Below are positions 51,901 through 60,301 of a stretch of 64,000 bases of DNA, piece by piece (position 1 is the stretch's first letter; each line of letters opens with the position of its first letter). The notes below the pieces were generated by a model. The model was not told the DNA's origin, made no database searches, and saw nothing but the letters and a program-made list of their open reading frames with translations. Position numbers and translations under genes: made by a program. The stretch comes from Rhizobium aethiopicum (GTDB taxonomy: Bacteria > Pseudomonadota > Alphaproteobacteria > Rhizobiales > Rhizobiaceae), in assembly GCF_900094625.1 (NCBI RefSeq), contig NZ_FMAJ01000001.1:788294-852293 (forward strand), read 5' to 3'.

Positions 51901-53295
51901 ATGAAATGGCTTCGCCGCTGGAATGCCCGCTCACTCGCCTCCCAATTTTTCATCGCGGGTGGCCTGGTGTCGATCGCCGTCATGTTTCTGGTGGGCATTC
52001 TCGTTACCCATCTCATCGAGGAAGCCGTCATCCATAATTCCGGCGCGGCGACGGCGCTTTACGTCGACAGCGTGGTTGCGCCGCTGCTCCCTGACATGCA
52101 AACCGCGTCGCTGCTGGACGAAGGCAGTGCGCAGGCTCTCGACGAGACGCTCGGCCAGGGGGCGCTTGGCAGGCGCCTTGTCTCGTTCAAGCTGTGGCGA
52201 AACGACGGCACCATTCTCTATTCTAACGAAAAGGCGCTGGTGGGGCAGAAGTTTCCCGTTAGCGACAAGCTGCAGAAGGCATTCGCCGGCTCGCTCGTCG
52301 CGCGCTACGAGCGACCCGGCGACCCGGAAAGCGGCGCCGAGCGCGCGCTCGGCAGGCCGCTGATGGAAATCTACAATCCGGTTCTGCAGCCGTGGTCCGG
52401 CCAAGCCGTCGCCGTCCTCGAATTCTACGAGAGTGCGGAAGGGCTGGCGGACAGTCTGGCGCACGCCAGGCTGCGGAGCTGGGGCGCGGTCGCCGCTCTC
52501 ACGGGGCTCTTTTTCCTCGTTCTCTCCGCTCTCGTGTTTCGAGGCAGCCGCACGATCGAGGCGCAGCGCAAGGATCTAAAAGAGCGGGTCAAGGAATTAT
52601 CCGCGTTGCTGGCCGAAAACCGCGGGCTCCAGCGGCGGCTGCAGCGCGCCTCGCAGCGCGTGGCGGCGCTGAACGAAACATATCTGCGCAGCATCGGCGC
52701 CGATCTGCACGACGGTCCGGCGCAGCACATCGCCTATGCCTCACTGCGACTGGACAGCGACCTGCTGATCAATGCGTCCACCGAGCCTGAAGCGCGCGAA
52801 AAGGAACTTGCCTGGATACGCTCGAGTCTCGCCGAGGCCATGGCGGAGATCCGCAATATCTGCAGCGGCCTGGTGCTCCCGCAGATCGAAAAGTCTTCGA
52901 TCACCGAGATCGTACTGCGGGTAGTCGAAGCGCATCGGCACAAGACCGGAACACTTGTCGAAACCATGATCGACGAGGATGGACCCGAGCTCGCTACTGC
53001 CGTAAAGATCTGTATCTATCGCTTCATTCAGGAAGCCTTGAACAATGCCTATCGCCACGGCGGCGGCGTTCAGCAGACCGTAAGAGCGGTGTCGCACAAT
53101 GGTCATGTTTGTGTCGAGGTCAGTGATCGCGGCAATGGTTTCGACCCGACCGAGGTGAGACCGACAAACCTCGGCCTGGTTGGGCTTCGTGAACGTATCG
53201 ACAGCCTCGGGGGATCCTTCGATATTATGACAGGCGAAGGAGGAACAACGGTAACGATGACCTTCGAGCCTATGGAAGTTGGAGACGAGAGATGA
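51901..53295 (+). CDS. Sensor histidine kinase (NarL/HisKA_3 type)
   Basis: A 464-residue membrane kinase. Helices are near residues 15-40 (FIAGGLVSIAVMFLVGILVT) and about 195-215 (AVAALTGLFFLVLSALVF), bounding a periplasmic region of about 150 residues. A coiled coil follows (RKDLKERVKELSALLAENRG). The HisKA_3 phosphoacceptor His is in GADLHDGPAQHIAY. ATP-binding elements are FIQEALNNAYRHGGG (N box), VSDRGNGFDP and GLVGLRERIDSLGG. Its stop overlaps the response-regulator ATG (ATGA), so the two form a pair. The signal is unknown. Confidence 0.93.
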   Translation: MKWLRRWNARSLASQFFIAGGLVSIAVMFLVGILVTHLIEEAVIHNSGAATALYVDSVVAPLLPDMQTASLLDEGSAQALDETLGQGALGRRLVSFKLWRNDGTILYSNEKALVGQKFPVSDKLQKAFAGSLVARYERPGDPESGAERALGRPLMEIYNPVLQPWSGQAVAVLEFYESAEGLADSLAHARLRSWGAVAALTGLFFLVLSALVFRGSRTIEAQRKDLKERVKELSALLAENRGLQRRLQRASQRVAALNETYLRSIGADLHDGPAQHIAYASLRLDSDLLINASTEPEAREKELAWIRSSLAEAMAEIRNICSGLVLPQIEKSSITEIVLRVVEAHRHKTGTLVETMIDEDGPELATAVKICIYRFIQEALNNAYRHGGGVQQTVRAVSHNGHVCVEVSDRGNGFDPTEVRPTNLGLVGLRERIDSLGGSFDIMTGEGGTTVTMTFEPMEVGDER

Positions 53296-53915
53296 CACCA
53301 ATCACCGTCGGCGTCGTGGACGACCACCCGCTTTTTCGCGAGGGCGTTACGCGCAGCTTGTCGGAGATCAGCGATTTCGTGGTCATTGGCGAGGGGGCCA
53401 GCAGTGAAGACGCCGCCATGATCGCATCGAACAGCCGCCCCGACGTCATGCTCCTCGATGTCTCAATGCCGGGCGGCGGATTGGCTGCGATCGGCGACGT
53501 CCTGGCGCTGAGCCCGACGACGAAAGTGCTGATGTTGACGGTATCCGAAGAGGTGGACACACTGCTGGGCGCCCTGCAACGGGGGGCGATGGGCTACGTC
53601 CTCAAAGGTGTCGGCTCCCGTGGTCTCGCCGAAGCAATACAAACCGTCCTCAGCGGATCGCGGTATGTCTCGCCGACGATGTCGGCGAAGGCGATGGAAA
53701 ATTCGCTGCAAAACGGAAACTCCGACAAGAACAGCCTGACCCCAAGGGAGCGCGAGGTGATGGATCTCGTCGCCCAAGGTCTGTCAAACAAGCATATCGG
53801 CCTGCGCCTCAACCTGCAGGAAAAAACCGTAAAGCACCATATGACCCAGATCCTGAGCAAGCTCGGCGCCTCGAATAGGACCGAAGCGGCCCTGCAATGG
53901 CGCGAACGGCGGTAG
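53292..53915 (+). CDS. LuxR/NarL-family response regulator
   Basis: A 207-residue regulator. The receiver domain has the phosphoacceptor Asp in VMLLDVSMPGGG and the conserved Thr/Lys region (MLTVSEE, GAMGYVLKG). The C-terminal LuxR HTH is LTPREREVMDLVAQGLSNKH followed by LNLQEKTVKHHMTQILSKLG. It is translationally coupled to the kinase. It is a candidate binder of the GGACCTTGGTCC palindromes in the flanking intergenic regions (50255, 51568, 54537); this is inference from position. Confidence 0.93.
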   Translation: MTPITVGVVDDHPLFREGVTRSLSEISDFVVIGEGASSEDAAMIASNSRPDVMLLDVSMPGGGLAAIGDVLALSPTTKVLMLTVSEEVDTLLGALQRGAMGYVLKGVGSRGLAEAIQTVLSGSRYVSPTMSAKAMENSLQNGNSDKNSLTPREREVMDLVAQGLSNKHIGLRLNLQEKTVKHHMTQILSKLGASNRTEAALQWRERR

Positions 53916-53957
53916 CGCCGGGTCGACCTGCCCACGCGCCAGCATTCCGCATCCCGC

Positions 53958-54449
53958 TTAGCGGAGGAAACGGCTCAGCCGGCTTGCATCGCCGGCCGTC
54001 GCCTGCCGGCTTATGATCGTCCGACCTTTCGAGTCCTTCATGACATAGCGGCCGCTGCGCAGGCTTTCGGTGATGCCGTTCGCGTGGCGAACGTTGATCG
54101 ACCCATCGGAACCTTCGGTCGCTCTCGCTCCCGCTGCCGACGATGCGGCAGCATTGCTGTTTCGACCGGCGCTGTTGCCGGAGCCACTATTGCCGTTTCC
54201 GCCCCCGTTGCCTCCGCCATTGCTGTTGCCGCCGCTATTGCCGCCGCTGTTACCGCCGCCGCCGCTGTTGCCGCCGCCGCCGCTGTTGCCGCCCCCGTTT
54301 CCGTTATTGCCGTCTTTTGCCTGTGCGTGTTTCACCGTCAGAACGCGAAGAGAGCCATCGAGATTGATCGTCACAGGTGATGCGGCAGCCACGAGAGCGA
54401 CGGCCGCGCTGCCGCCCAGCCTTAGAAAATCCCGTTTCGAGAGAGTCAT
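53958..54449 (-). CDS. Gly/Asn/Ser-repeat exported hypothetical protein
   Basis: A 163-residue protein. The N-terminus (TLSKRDFLRLGGSAAVALVA) resembles a Tat-type signal with K-R in place of R-R. A low-complexity Gly/Asn/Ser tract (residues 47-92) follows, and a short conserved C-terminal part (SINVRHANGITESLRSGRYV, then DSKGRTIISRQATAGD). The tail may bind a polysaccharide or nucleic acid; this is unknown. A related tandem palindrome lies upstream at 54537-54572. Confidence 0.7.
   Translation of the reverse strand: MTLSKRDFLRLGGSAAVALVAAASPVTINLDGSLRVLTVKHAQAKDGNNGNGGGNSGGGGNSGGGGNSGGNSGGNSNGGGNGGGNGNSGSGNSAGRNSNAAASSAAGARATEGSDGSINVRHANGITESLRSGRYVMKDSKGRTIISRQATAGDASRLSRFLR
54174..54311 (-). 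repeat. Low-complexity GGN/GGS codon repeat
   Basis: Imperfect repeats of GGCGGCAACAG-like units encoding GGGNS/GGGGNS inside the gene at 53958. Such tracts vary in length by slippage. Confidence 0.7.
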
Positions 54450-54758
54450 GCCACTGCCTCATTCATCCGTTCTTCGCCGTTCCTGCGTTTGTTGGACGCA
54501 TAGGAATTTTCGCTGTTCTGCAGAGTAATTGCAACCGGACCTAGGTACTAAGAAAAGGCGGGACTTTGGTCCTGCCTGCCAGATTGCCAAGGGATCCGCC
54601 GAGAGAGAAAAGGAGCTCTGTCATCGCAAACCATGCCTTGGCGTCTGTATTGTCGACTTTCTCACCGAGGCGTTGCGGCACCAGGCGTGGACGCATTTTT
54701 CTGGAACTTCTTTCTTTGTCATCACTTTGATTACCAAAGTGCAACAGAGGAAACCCCG
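54450..54758. promoter_or_regulatory. 309-bp divergent intergenic region with tandem operator-like sites
   Basis: No gene is seen here. It contains GGACCTAGGTAC (54537-54548) and GGACTTTGGTCC (54561-54572), related to GGACCTTGGTCC at 10 of 12 and 11 of 12, 24 bp apart. Toward the + gene, GGAAC at 54703-54707 is followed after 17 bp by CTTT, a poor EcfG -10. Toward the - gene, AGAAC-N16-CGTC lies at 54519-54495, also degenerate. Which promoter the sites serve is unclear. Confidence 0.45.
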
Positions 54759-55256
54759 ATGCCAAACCCGAACGAATCACCCGCCGTCCAGTCCATGCAA
54801 AAAGAGCAGGCCGAGCAGCGAAAACGGGCCCGGAAGGGCGACCTCGACAAGGCGATCGAAGACACGTTTCCGGCGTCCGATCCTGTCTCGGCCACCCATA
54901 CCTCGATCCCAGCCGGCCGCAGCGACGTCGAGGCGGCTGAGCGCGTCAAGCGGGAGCCCGATCCGACCGCGCTTGACCAGAACTATCCGCTGGTCGACCA
55001 AGCCCTGCGATCGACAGGGCAAACCGCGCGCGCCTCGGACCGGTTCGACGCCGACCGCGAGGAGCTTCGCGCGCTTCAGAAGGAAGCCGGCCGGATGGCC
55101 GAGTCCGCCTCGGAGCTGGCGTCCGGAACGGCCCGCCTGGCAAAGGCGGAAGCGAAGAGTTTCGTCCAGGACCTGGAGGACCGGATACGACGGCAGCCGC
55201 TGACAGCTGCAGCGATCGTCGCCGGGATCGCCTTCGTCTACGGCGCGACGCGTTGA
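54759..55256 (+). CDS. DUF883/ElaB-like membrane-anchored protein
   Basis: A 165-residue protein. The N-terminal half is charged and disordered (KEQAEQRKRARKGDLDKAIE, FPASDPVSATHTSIPAG). The middle is a helical Ala/Glu-rich coil (LQKEAGRMAESASELASGTA), and the C-terminus DRIRRQPLTAAAIVAGIAF ending VYGATR is a short membrane segment like the tail anchor of DUF883/ElaB/YqjD proteins. GAGG lies 8 bp before the ATG at 54759. In E. coli such proteins anchor ribosomes to the membrane under stress; here the role is inferred only. Confidence 0.75.
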   Translation: MPNPNESPAVQSMQKEQAEQRKRARKGDLDKAIEDTFPASDPVSATHTSIPAGRSDVEAAERVKREPDPTALDQNYPLVDQALRSTGQTARASDRFDADREELRALQKEAGRMAESASELASGTARLAKAEAKSFVQDLEDRIRRQPLTAAAIVAGIAFVYGATR

Positions 55257-55258
55257 GA

Positions 55259-55669
55259 ATGCCCGCCATGGCGAACGAATGGACCGGCGGCTGCCTGTGC
55301 GGATCCTGCCGATACGAATTCGCCGGCGATCCGCCGCATTCTGGATATTGCCATTGCGACATGTGCAAGAAGGCAACCGGAGGTCCTTTCGCAGTTCTCG
55401 TCCAGGCCAGGGCTGAGGATCTCGTCTGGACGAAGGGGTTCCCGGCCGTTTACCGATCCTCGCCGATCGCGACTCGCGGCTTTTGCGGAAGTTGCGGAAC
55501 GCCGCTCTTTCTTCAATACGACGACGACGAACTGATCCGGGTGACGGTCGGCTCGCTCGATCATCCCGAGCGGATTCGGCCGGCAGGTCACTACGGCGTG
55601 GAGAGCCGTCTTGACTGGGCCGACTGCGGGCGCGGACTATCGGAGGAGGAAACTCAGGAGCGCTTCTAA
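55259..55669 (+). CDS. GFA-family (glutathione-dependent formaldehyde-activating-like) protein
   Basis: A 136-residue small zinc protein. Zinc-binding Cys motifs are GGCLCGSCRYEF, YCHCDMCKK and GFCGSCGTPLF. Family members include Gfa and CENP-V domains; many are not true formaldehyde enzymes. It begins 2 bp after the DUF883-like gene, so they are likely co-transcribed. The ATG at 55268 (MANEWTGG) is an alternative start. Confidence 0.85.
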   Translation: MPAMANEWTGGCLCGSCRYEFAGDPPHSGYCHCDMCKKATGGPFAVLVQARAEDLVWTKGFPAVYRSSPIATRGFCGSCGTPLFLQYDDDELIRVTVGSLDHPERIRPAGHYGVESRLDWADCGRGLSEEETQERF

Positions 55670-55722
55670 AGCATGTTGCGCAAAGCTCGATGATTGCCGA
55701 TACCGCCCGGACATGAGGTCTC

Positions 55723-56514
55723 ATGAAAATCGCTACCTACAATGTCAACGGGATCAACGGGCGGCTGAACATCCTCCTGCGCTGGCTGAAGGAGGATACC
55801 CCCGATGTGGCCTGCCTTCAGGAACTGAAAACCGGCGACGCCAGGTTTCCGCGAAAAGAGCTCGAACGGGCCGGCTACGGCGCCGTCTGGCATGGACAGA
55901 GATCCTGGAACGGGGTCGCCATCCTGGCAAAGGACAAGACACCGATCCTGACGCGGCGCGGTCTTCCCGGAGATCCTGACGACACCCACAGCCGATATAT
56001 CGAAGCCGTCATCGACGGCATGCTGATCGGATGCCTGTATCTGCCGAACGGCAATCCGTTTCCCAGTGCCAAGTTCGAATACAAGCTCCGCTGGTTCCGT
56101 CGCCTGCACGCCTATGCCGCAGAACTGCTGGAGATCGAGGTGCCTTGCATTCTCGCCGGCGATTTCAACGTCATGCCGACAGAGATCGACGTCTACAAGC
56201 CGGAACGCTGGCGAGACGATGCGCTCTTCAGGCCCGAAGTCCGCACAGCCTACGCCCAGCTCGTCTCCCAGGGCTGGACGGATGCCATCAGACATCTGCA
56301 TCCAAACGAGCGCGTTTACACCTTCTGGAAATACTGGCGGAACAGTTTCGAGCGCGACGCCGGGCTTCGGATCGACCATTTTCTGCTCAGCCCAACCGTG
56401 GCGCCATGGCTTCGATCGGCGAGCGTCCGGCGCAAGCCGCGGAGCTGGGAGCATACAAGCGACCACGCACCCGTCCAGATCGACCTCGATATTCCCGCAG
56501 CCGAAGCCGTGTGA
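55723..56514 (+). CDS. xthA: Exodeoxyribonuclease III
   Basis: A 263-residue AP endonuclease/3'-exonuclease of base-excision repair. The motifs are MKIATYNVNGINGR, CLQELKT (catalytic Glu), YLPNGNP, LAGDFNVMPTEID, FWKYWRNSFERDAGLRIDHF and the terminal SDHAPVQIDLD with the catalytic His. The length is normal. Bacteria often have more than one XthA paralogue; this one lies in a stress-type island, so it may be a stress-induced extra copy. Confidence 0.92.
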   Translation: MKIATYNVNGINGRLNILLRWLKEDTPDVACLQELKTGDARFPRKELERAGYGAVWHGQRSWNGVAILAKDKTPILTRRGLPGDPDDTHSRYIEAVIDGMLIGCLYLPNGNPFPSAKFEYKLRWFRRLHAYAAELLEIEVPCILAGDFNVMPTEIDVYKPERWRDDALFRPEVRTAYAQLVSQGWTDAIRHLHPNERVYTFWKYWRNSFERDAGLRIDHFLLSPTVAPWLRSASVRRKPRSWEHTSDHAPVQIDLDIPAAEAV

Positions 56515-56544
56515 ACGGCAATGCCACCGATTGCGGAATAACGC

Positions 56545-56569
56545 GGAACCTGCGCTGCCAGCTGGAGTT
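56545..56569 (+). promoter_or_regulatory. EcfG-like promoter of the small genes at 56593/56829
   Basis: GGAAC (56545-56549), a 16-bp spacer and AGTT (56566-56569), with the gene ATG 24 bp downstream. It matches GGAAC-N16-cGTT except for one base. Confidence 0.65.
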
Positions 56570-56592
56570 AGCTCTGCAAAGGAGATCGTACG

Positions 56593-56823
56593 ATGCGCAC
56601 GAAACCCATTTCCGATTCCACTAAGCTTCCGCCGAAATCGTTGAACGAAGACACCCAGGACGATGAGCTGCCCGAGGCAAATGCCGACGACCAGCGCAAG
56701 CCAACCGTCAGAATGGGCAGCAGCCGCAAGGCGGGCGACGGCGTTCCCGGCTCCAACCCTGAGACTGGCCGCGCCGATCAGAAGGGTCGCATTCCTGCCC
56801 CGCAATTCTCCAACCGGAAGTGA
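56593..56823 (+). CDS. Small disordered hypothetical protein
   Basis: A 76-residue highly hydrophilic protein (KSLNEDTQDDELPEANADDQ, SSRKAGDGVPGSNPETGRAD), predicted disordered. AAAGGAG lies 7 bp before the ATG. It has an EcfG-like promoter and is followed immediately by a similar small hydrophilic protein, so the pair is an operon. Such hydrophilic proteins are common general-stress products; the function is unknown. Confidence 0.75.
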   Translation: MRTKPISDSTKLPPKSLNEDTQDDELPEANADDQRKPTVRMGSSRKAGDGVPGSNPETGRADQKGRIPAPQFSNRK

Positions 56824-56828
56824 TCGTC

Positions 56829-57011
56829 ATGGGCGAGAGCAAGAACTATCTCAATACCGACGAGATACAGGCTGACGACCAATTGTCGCCGAAGCCGGTC
56901 GAAGGGAAAGATCCGCCGCGGCATGTGCGCAAAAGCGAGGAAGCCGTCGCCGAAGGCTCTGACGATACGGAACGCATCCGGGTTCCGCCACCGGTCGCAA
57001 ATCCCGATTGA
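56829..57011 (+). CDS. Small disordered hypothetical protein, second gene of pair
   Basis: A 60-residue acidic, proline-rich protein (KNYLNTDEIQADDQLSPKPV, KDPPRHVRKSEEAVAEGSDD). I use the ATG at 56829; a GTG at 56820 would overlap the previous stop as GTGA and could also serve. It is probably co-transcribed with the gene at 56593. No family is recognised. Confidence 0.65.
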   Translation: MGESKNYLNTDEIQADDQLSPKPVEGKDPPRHVRKSEEAVAEGSDDTERIRVPPPVANPD

Positions 57012-57029
57012 AGCGATTATAGCAACGCC

Positions 57030-59114
57030 TCATTCGCCGCCGCCCCGATCATAGATGCAGCCCGTCAACCAGGCGGGCCAGTCCCGCTCGAAAAAGGATC
57101 TGGCGCTTTCATCCAGATTGCGGTTCGGACGGGTTGAGAGCCTGATCTCATCGCCCTCGAGCCGAATGACGATCTGCTCCTCGCGATGCGCGTCGCTTTC
57201 CTTGCGGAAACGATAGGCCTGTAGCGGACCGGCGCTCGCAAGCGGAAGGAGTTCTCCGCTCGGATCGCAGATCGCGCGTGCTCCCCGACTGCCGCCGCCC
57301 TGGCCGATGAAGAAGTCCAGCGCGCTCAGCACCGCTTCCGAGGCGAGCGCCATGTGCCGCCATTGCACGGCTCGGACCGCTTCGGCGGCGCGACCATAGG
57401 CGAGGCCGTTGGCGCGAATTTGCATATTCAACTCCCGCGCCTCTATCAACGCCTGGCGGACGCTCCCCTGATCGCAAATGATACCCGCCTTCTCGCTCAT
57501 GCGTGCCTGCACCGCAGAGCGGACCGCTTTGACAGTGAGCGAGCTTTCGGTCCGCAGGGCCGAAAGGAGATTGGCGATGCCCGCCTCGGCGGCCGCCGGC
57601 ACACCTCCCGCGGCAGCCCGCTTCGCCCCGCCGCCGCCACCGATGTGTTCGGCCACCCTGGTACCGAAGACCTGTCCAGCATTCAGCGCCGCTCCACCGG
57701 GCCTTGTTACCCCATGGGTGCCTGCCGCTTCGCCGACCGCGTAGCAGCCGCCAAGATTGGTCCGGCCCCAGGTGTCGACCATGATGCCACCGTTCATGTG
57801 CTGGTTGTTGACCGCGAACTCCAGCGGCTCCTCGGCAATATCGATCTTGTAGCGGCGATAGAGCTCGATCGCGAGCGGGTTCATATGCTTCAATCGATCG
57901 ATCGGGGTTTCCTGACCGGCGCCAGCCTTGCCGAGATAGAGACGAACGTCCTCGTCCAGCCTCTCCAAGTCGAATGGCAGGTCGCCGGGAACGGGCAGAG
58001 GATTGCGATTGAAGTCCATGAAGACGCGCCGGCCCGCCACAGTCTCACGGTAAATGGCGAGGTCGACCAGGCTTGAACCGAAATCGAGCATGCGGGTCGC
58101 GTGGAATGGCCACTGGTAGCCCTTGCGGAAGATGTTTGACGCCAACTCCTGGGTGCTTCGATAATATTCCGCCAGGAAATGGTGTTCGGCGCCTTCGCCG
58201 TCGACCGAATAGATATGCGGTATCGCCTGGACGTAGGTGCCGGACAGATTCCATGGGAATCCCTCCCTGCGCGTTCCGATGCCGAATTGGCTTTCGGTCA
58301 AGTTGACCAGCTCAAGGCCTGCCTCGAGCGCCAGTCCGAGGGAGCCGAAGCAGCCGTTCGGATAAACGCTGTCGCGATAGAGTTCGCCCGGGCCGCCGGC
58401 GGCGAGCACGATCACGTCACTCACGAACAAGGCGATGCCGAGTGGGTTCTCCTCTGTACGGTCGCCGGCGCGCATGACGAGCATGCCGGCGACGTGACGC
58501 TCAGCCCCCTCACCCTCGGTGAGCATTTTGACCGCGGTGGTCTGGTTGTAGAAGGGCACCCCCAGCCGGATCGCCTCCTCCGCCAGCACCTTGACCATCA
58601 GGCGCGACGTACGCGGGCCGCAGCTGGTGGCGCGGCCGACCTCGTCATGATCGGTCTGATATCTCAGCGTTCCGCCAAGTGGATCCTGGGGCAGCGGCAG
58701 CCCCAAGAACTGCAGCGACGCCATCATCCGCGATGAGCCCACCGCCTCGACATAGGCCGTATCCTCGTCCATGGCGCCGCCGCTGCGGATGGCGCGGGCC
58801 ATCGCCCGATAATTGTCGCCCTGATCGGCGGTGTTTGCGGTGTGAAGGGTTTGCTTATCAGAGCCCGAGCAGGCCGAAGTTCCGCCCCATGCGCTCTGGC
58901 TGACGATGACGGCATCTACGCCGCGCCGCTTCATTTCCACCGCAGCACGCAGACCCGCAGCGCCGGATCCGACGACGACACAACCGGCCCGATAGATCGG
59001 CGTCTCGATGCTGGCGAGCCAGACCTTTTCCGAAGCGACAGCTTCGGCTGGAAGACGCGGCATGTCGACATCGGTCAGGGCGTCGAGAATTTCCTGCGGA
59101 ACATCGATCGTCAT
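57030..59114 (-). CDS. FAD-binding fumarate reductase/succinate dehydrogenase-like flavoprotein
   Basis: A 694-residue flavoprotein. The FAD Rossmann motif is CVVVGSGAAGLRAAVEMKRR near residues 45-65. Other family segments are VSQSAWGGTSACSGSDKQTL, VNNQHMNGGIMVDTWGRTNL and GCYAVGEAAGTHGVTRPGGA. The long C-terminal helical domain differs from respiratory SdhA/FrdA, so it probably oxidises a different substrate. It is the last gene of the leftward operon, 5 bp after the Gfo/Idh gene. I use the ATG at 59114; the frame to 59219 overlaps that gene. Confidence 0.82.
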   Translation of the reverse strand: MTIDVPQEILDALTDVDMPRLPAEAVASEKVWLASIETPIYRAGCVVVGSGAAGLRAAVEMKRRGVDAVIVSQSAWGGTSACSGSDKQTLHTANTADQGDNYRAMARAIRSGGAMDEDTAYVEAVGSSRMMASLQFLGLPLPQDPLGGTLRYQTDHDEVGRATSCGPRTSRLMVKVLAEEAIRLGVPFYNQTTAVKMLTEGEGAERHVAGMLVMRAGDRTEENPLGIALFVSDVIVLAAGGPGELYRDSVYPNGCFGSLGLALEAGLELVNLTESQFGIGTRREGFPWNLSGTYVQAIPHIYSVDGEGAEHHFLAEYYRSTQELASNIFRKGYQWPFHATRMLDFGSSLVDLAIYRETVAGRRVFMDFNRNPLPVPGDLPFDLERLDEDVRLYLGKAGAGQETPIDRLKHMNPLAIELYRRYKIDIAEEPLEFAVNNQHMNGGIMVDTWGRTNLGGCYAVGEAAGTHGVTRPGGAALNAGQVFGTRVAEHIGGGGGAKRAAAGGVPAAAEAGIANLLSALRTESSLTVKAVRSAVQARMSEKAGIICDQGSVRQALIEARELNMQIRANGLAYGRAAEAVRAVQWRHMALASEAVLSALDFFIGQGGGSRGARAICDPSGELLPLASAGPLQAYRFRKESDAHREEQIVIRLEGDEIRLSTRPNRNLDESARSFFERDWPAWLTGCIYDRGGGE

Positions 59115-59119
59115 CGCCG

Positions 59120-60289
59120 TCACCCTAGCGGAATGTCGACCCAGCGCTTCTGCCGGGAGGACTCCATGCACGCATCGACGATCTGGCAGATGTGGTGGCC
59201 GGTATCGAACGTCGGCCACATCGGCCTGTTGGCGACGATCGAACGGATCACCTCGGCCACCTCGATGATCTTGCTTTCATTGTAGCCGATGCCGAAATTC
59301 GGGAGAGGAAGGAAGGCCCTGAAAGTGGGATTCTCAGGACCGACATCGATCTCGCGGAAACCACGCCGCCCCGTACGGTCGTCGTTGGAGTAAAAACGCA
59401 ATCGGTTTATCTCGTCATAGGTATAGGCGATGCTGCCTTTCGTTCCATAAATCTCGTAGGTCTGCATGAACTTGCGGCCGGTGGCGACGCGGCTGAAATC
59501 GACGATCCCGCCGGCGCCGTTTGCGAACCGGCACAGCAGGTTCGTCGCGTCGGGATTGGTAATCTCTGCCCACGCCTCGTTGCCCGCCAGTTTCACCCGG
59601 TCGCCATAGGCCAGCCCCTCGACGATCGGCCGGCGCGGGGTGACAACGAGATTGTCGGCGATCAGGGAGCTGACGCGACCAACGAGGAAATCCATGAAGC
59701 TGAAGATGTGCGAGCCGGTGTCGCCAACGATCCCGGTCGGCGCGAGCTTGCCGTCGGCGCGCCACATGAAGGGGGCTGTGGGGTCACCATACATATCGAC
59801 ATGCTGGCAGCCGCGGAACAGCTTGATCTCGCCGATTTCACCGGATTCTATGATCTCCTTCGCCAGATCATGAACGGGGTTTCGGGGAAAGGCGTGGCCG
59901 ACACGGGTAATGACACCCTTCTCTCTGGCGATCTCGGCCAGTTCCCGCGCCTCATCGGCGGTGTTTGCCAGCGGCTTCTCGCAATAGACGTGTTTGCCGG
60001 CCAGCAGTGCTGCCTTCGCGACCGGATAATGCAGATGATCGGGCAGACAAATATCGATCAGATCGACGTCTTGATCGGCGACCGCCAGCTTCCAATCCTG
60101 ATAGATCCTGGCCCCGGGCGCCCTGTTGCCGATGTCCTGCGCTACGTCAGGGTTGCTGTCGACAAGCGCCACGATCCGCGCCGTTCCGTCCGACACGCCG
60201 AAGAAATGCGGAAAGGTCTGATAGGCCATCGTGTGGACCTTTCCCATCCAGCCCGAGGCGCCCAGCACTGCAACTCTCACTTCAGACAT
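59120..60289 (-). CDS. Gfo/Idh/MocA-family oxidoreductase
   Basis: A 389-residue NAD(P)-dependent sugar/inositol dehydrogenase-like enzyme. The nucleotide motif is VAVLGASGWMGKVH, the conserved EKP is in VYCEKPLANT (about residue 100), and the C-terminal dimer domain follows (TGIVGDTGSHIFSFMDFLVG). The neighbours (two GMC oxidoreductases, an ABC ATPase) suggest polyol or sugar oxidation. The substrate cannot be named. Confidence 0.9.
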   Translation of the reverse strand: MSEVRVAVLGASGWMGKVHTMAYQTFPHFFGVSDGTARIVALVDSNPDVAQDIGNRAPGARIYQDWKLAVADQDVDLIDICLPDHLHYPVAKAALLAGKHVYCEKPLANTADEARELAEIAREKGVITRVGHAFPRNPVHDLAKEIIESGEIGEIKLFRGCQHVDMYGDPTAPFMWRADGKLAPTGIVGDTGSHIFSFMDFLVGRVSSLIADNLVVTPRRPIVEGLAYGDRVKLAGNEAWAEITNPDATNLLCRFANGAGGIVDFSRVATGRKFMQTYEIYGTKGSIAYTYDEINRLRFYSNDDRTGRRGFREIDVGPENPTFRAFLPLPNFGIGYNESKIIEVAEVIRSIVANRPMWPTFDTGHHICQIVDACMESSRQKRWVDIPLG

Positions 60290-60301
60290 TGTCGTTACTC
60301 C

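Noticed and set aside
54174..54311. Possible CRISPR or tandem DNA repeat
   Set aside because: The units are short, imperfect and in frame; they encode a Gly/Asn/Ser-rich tract of an exported protein.
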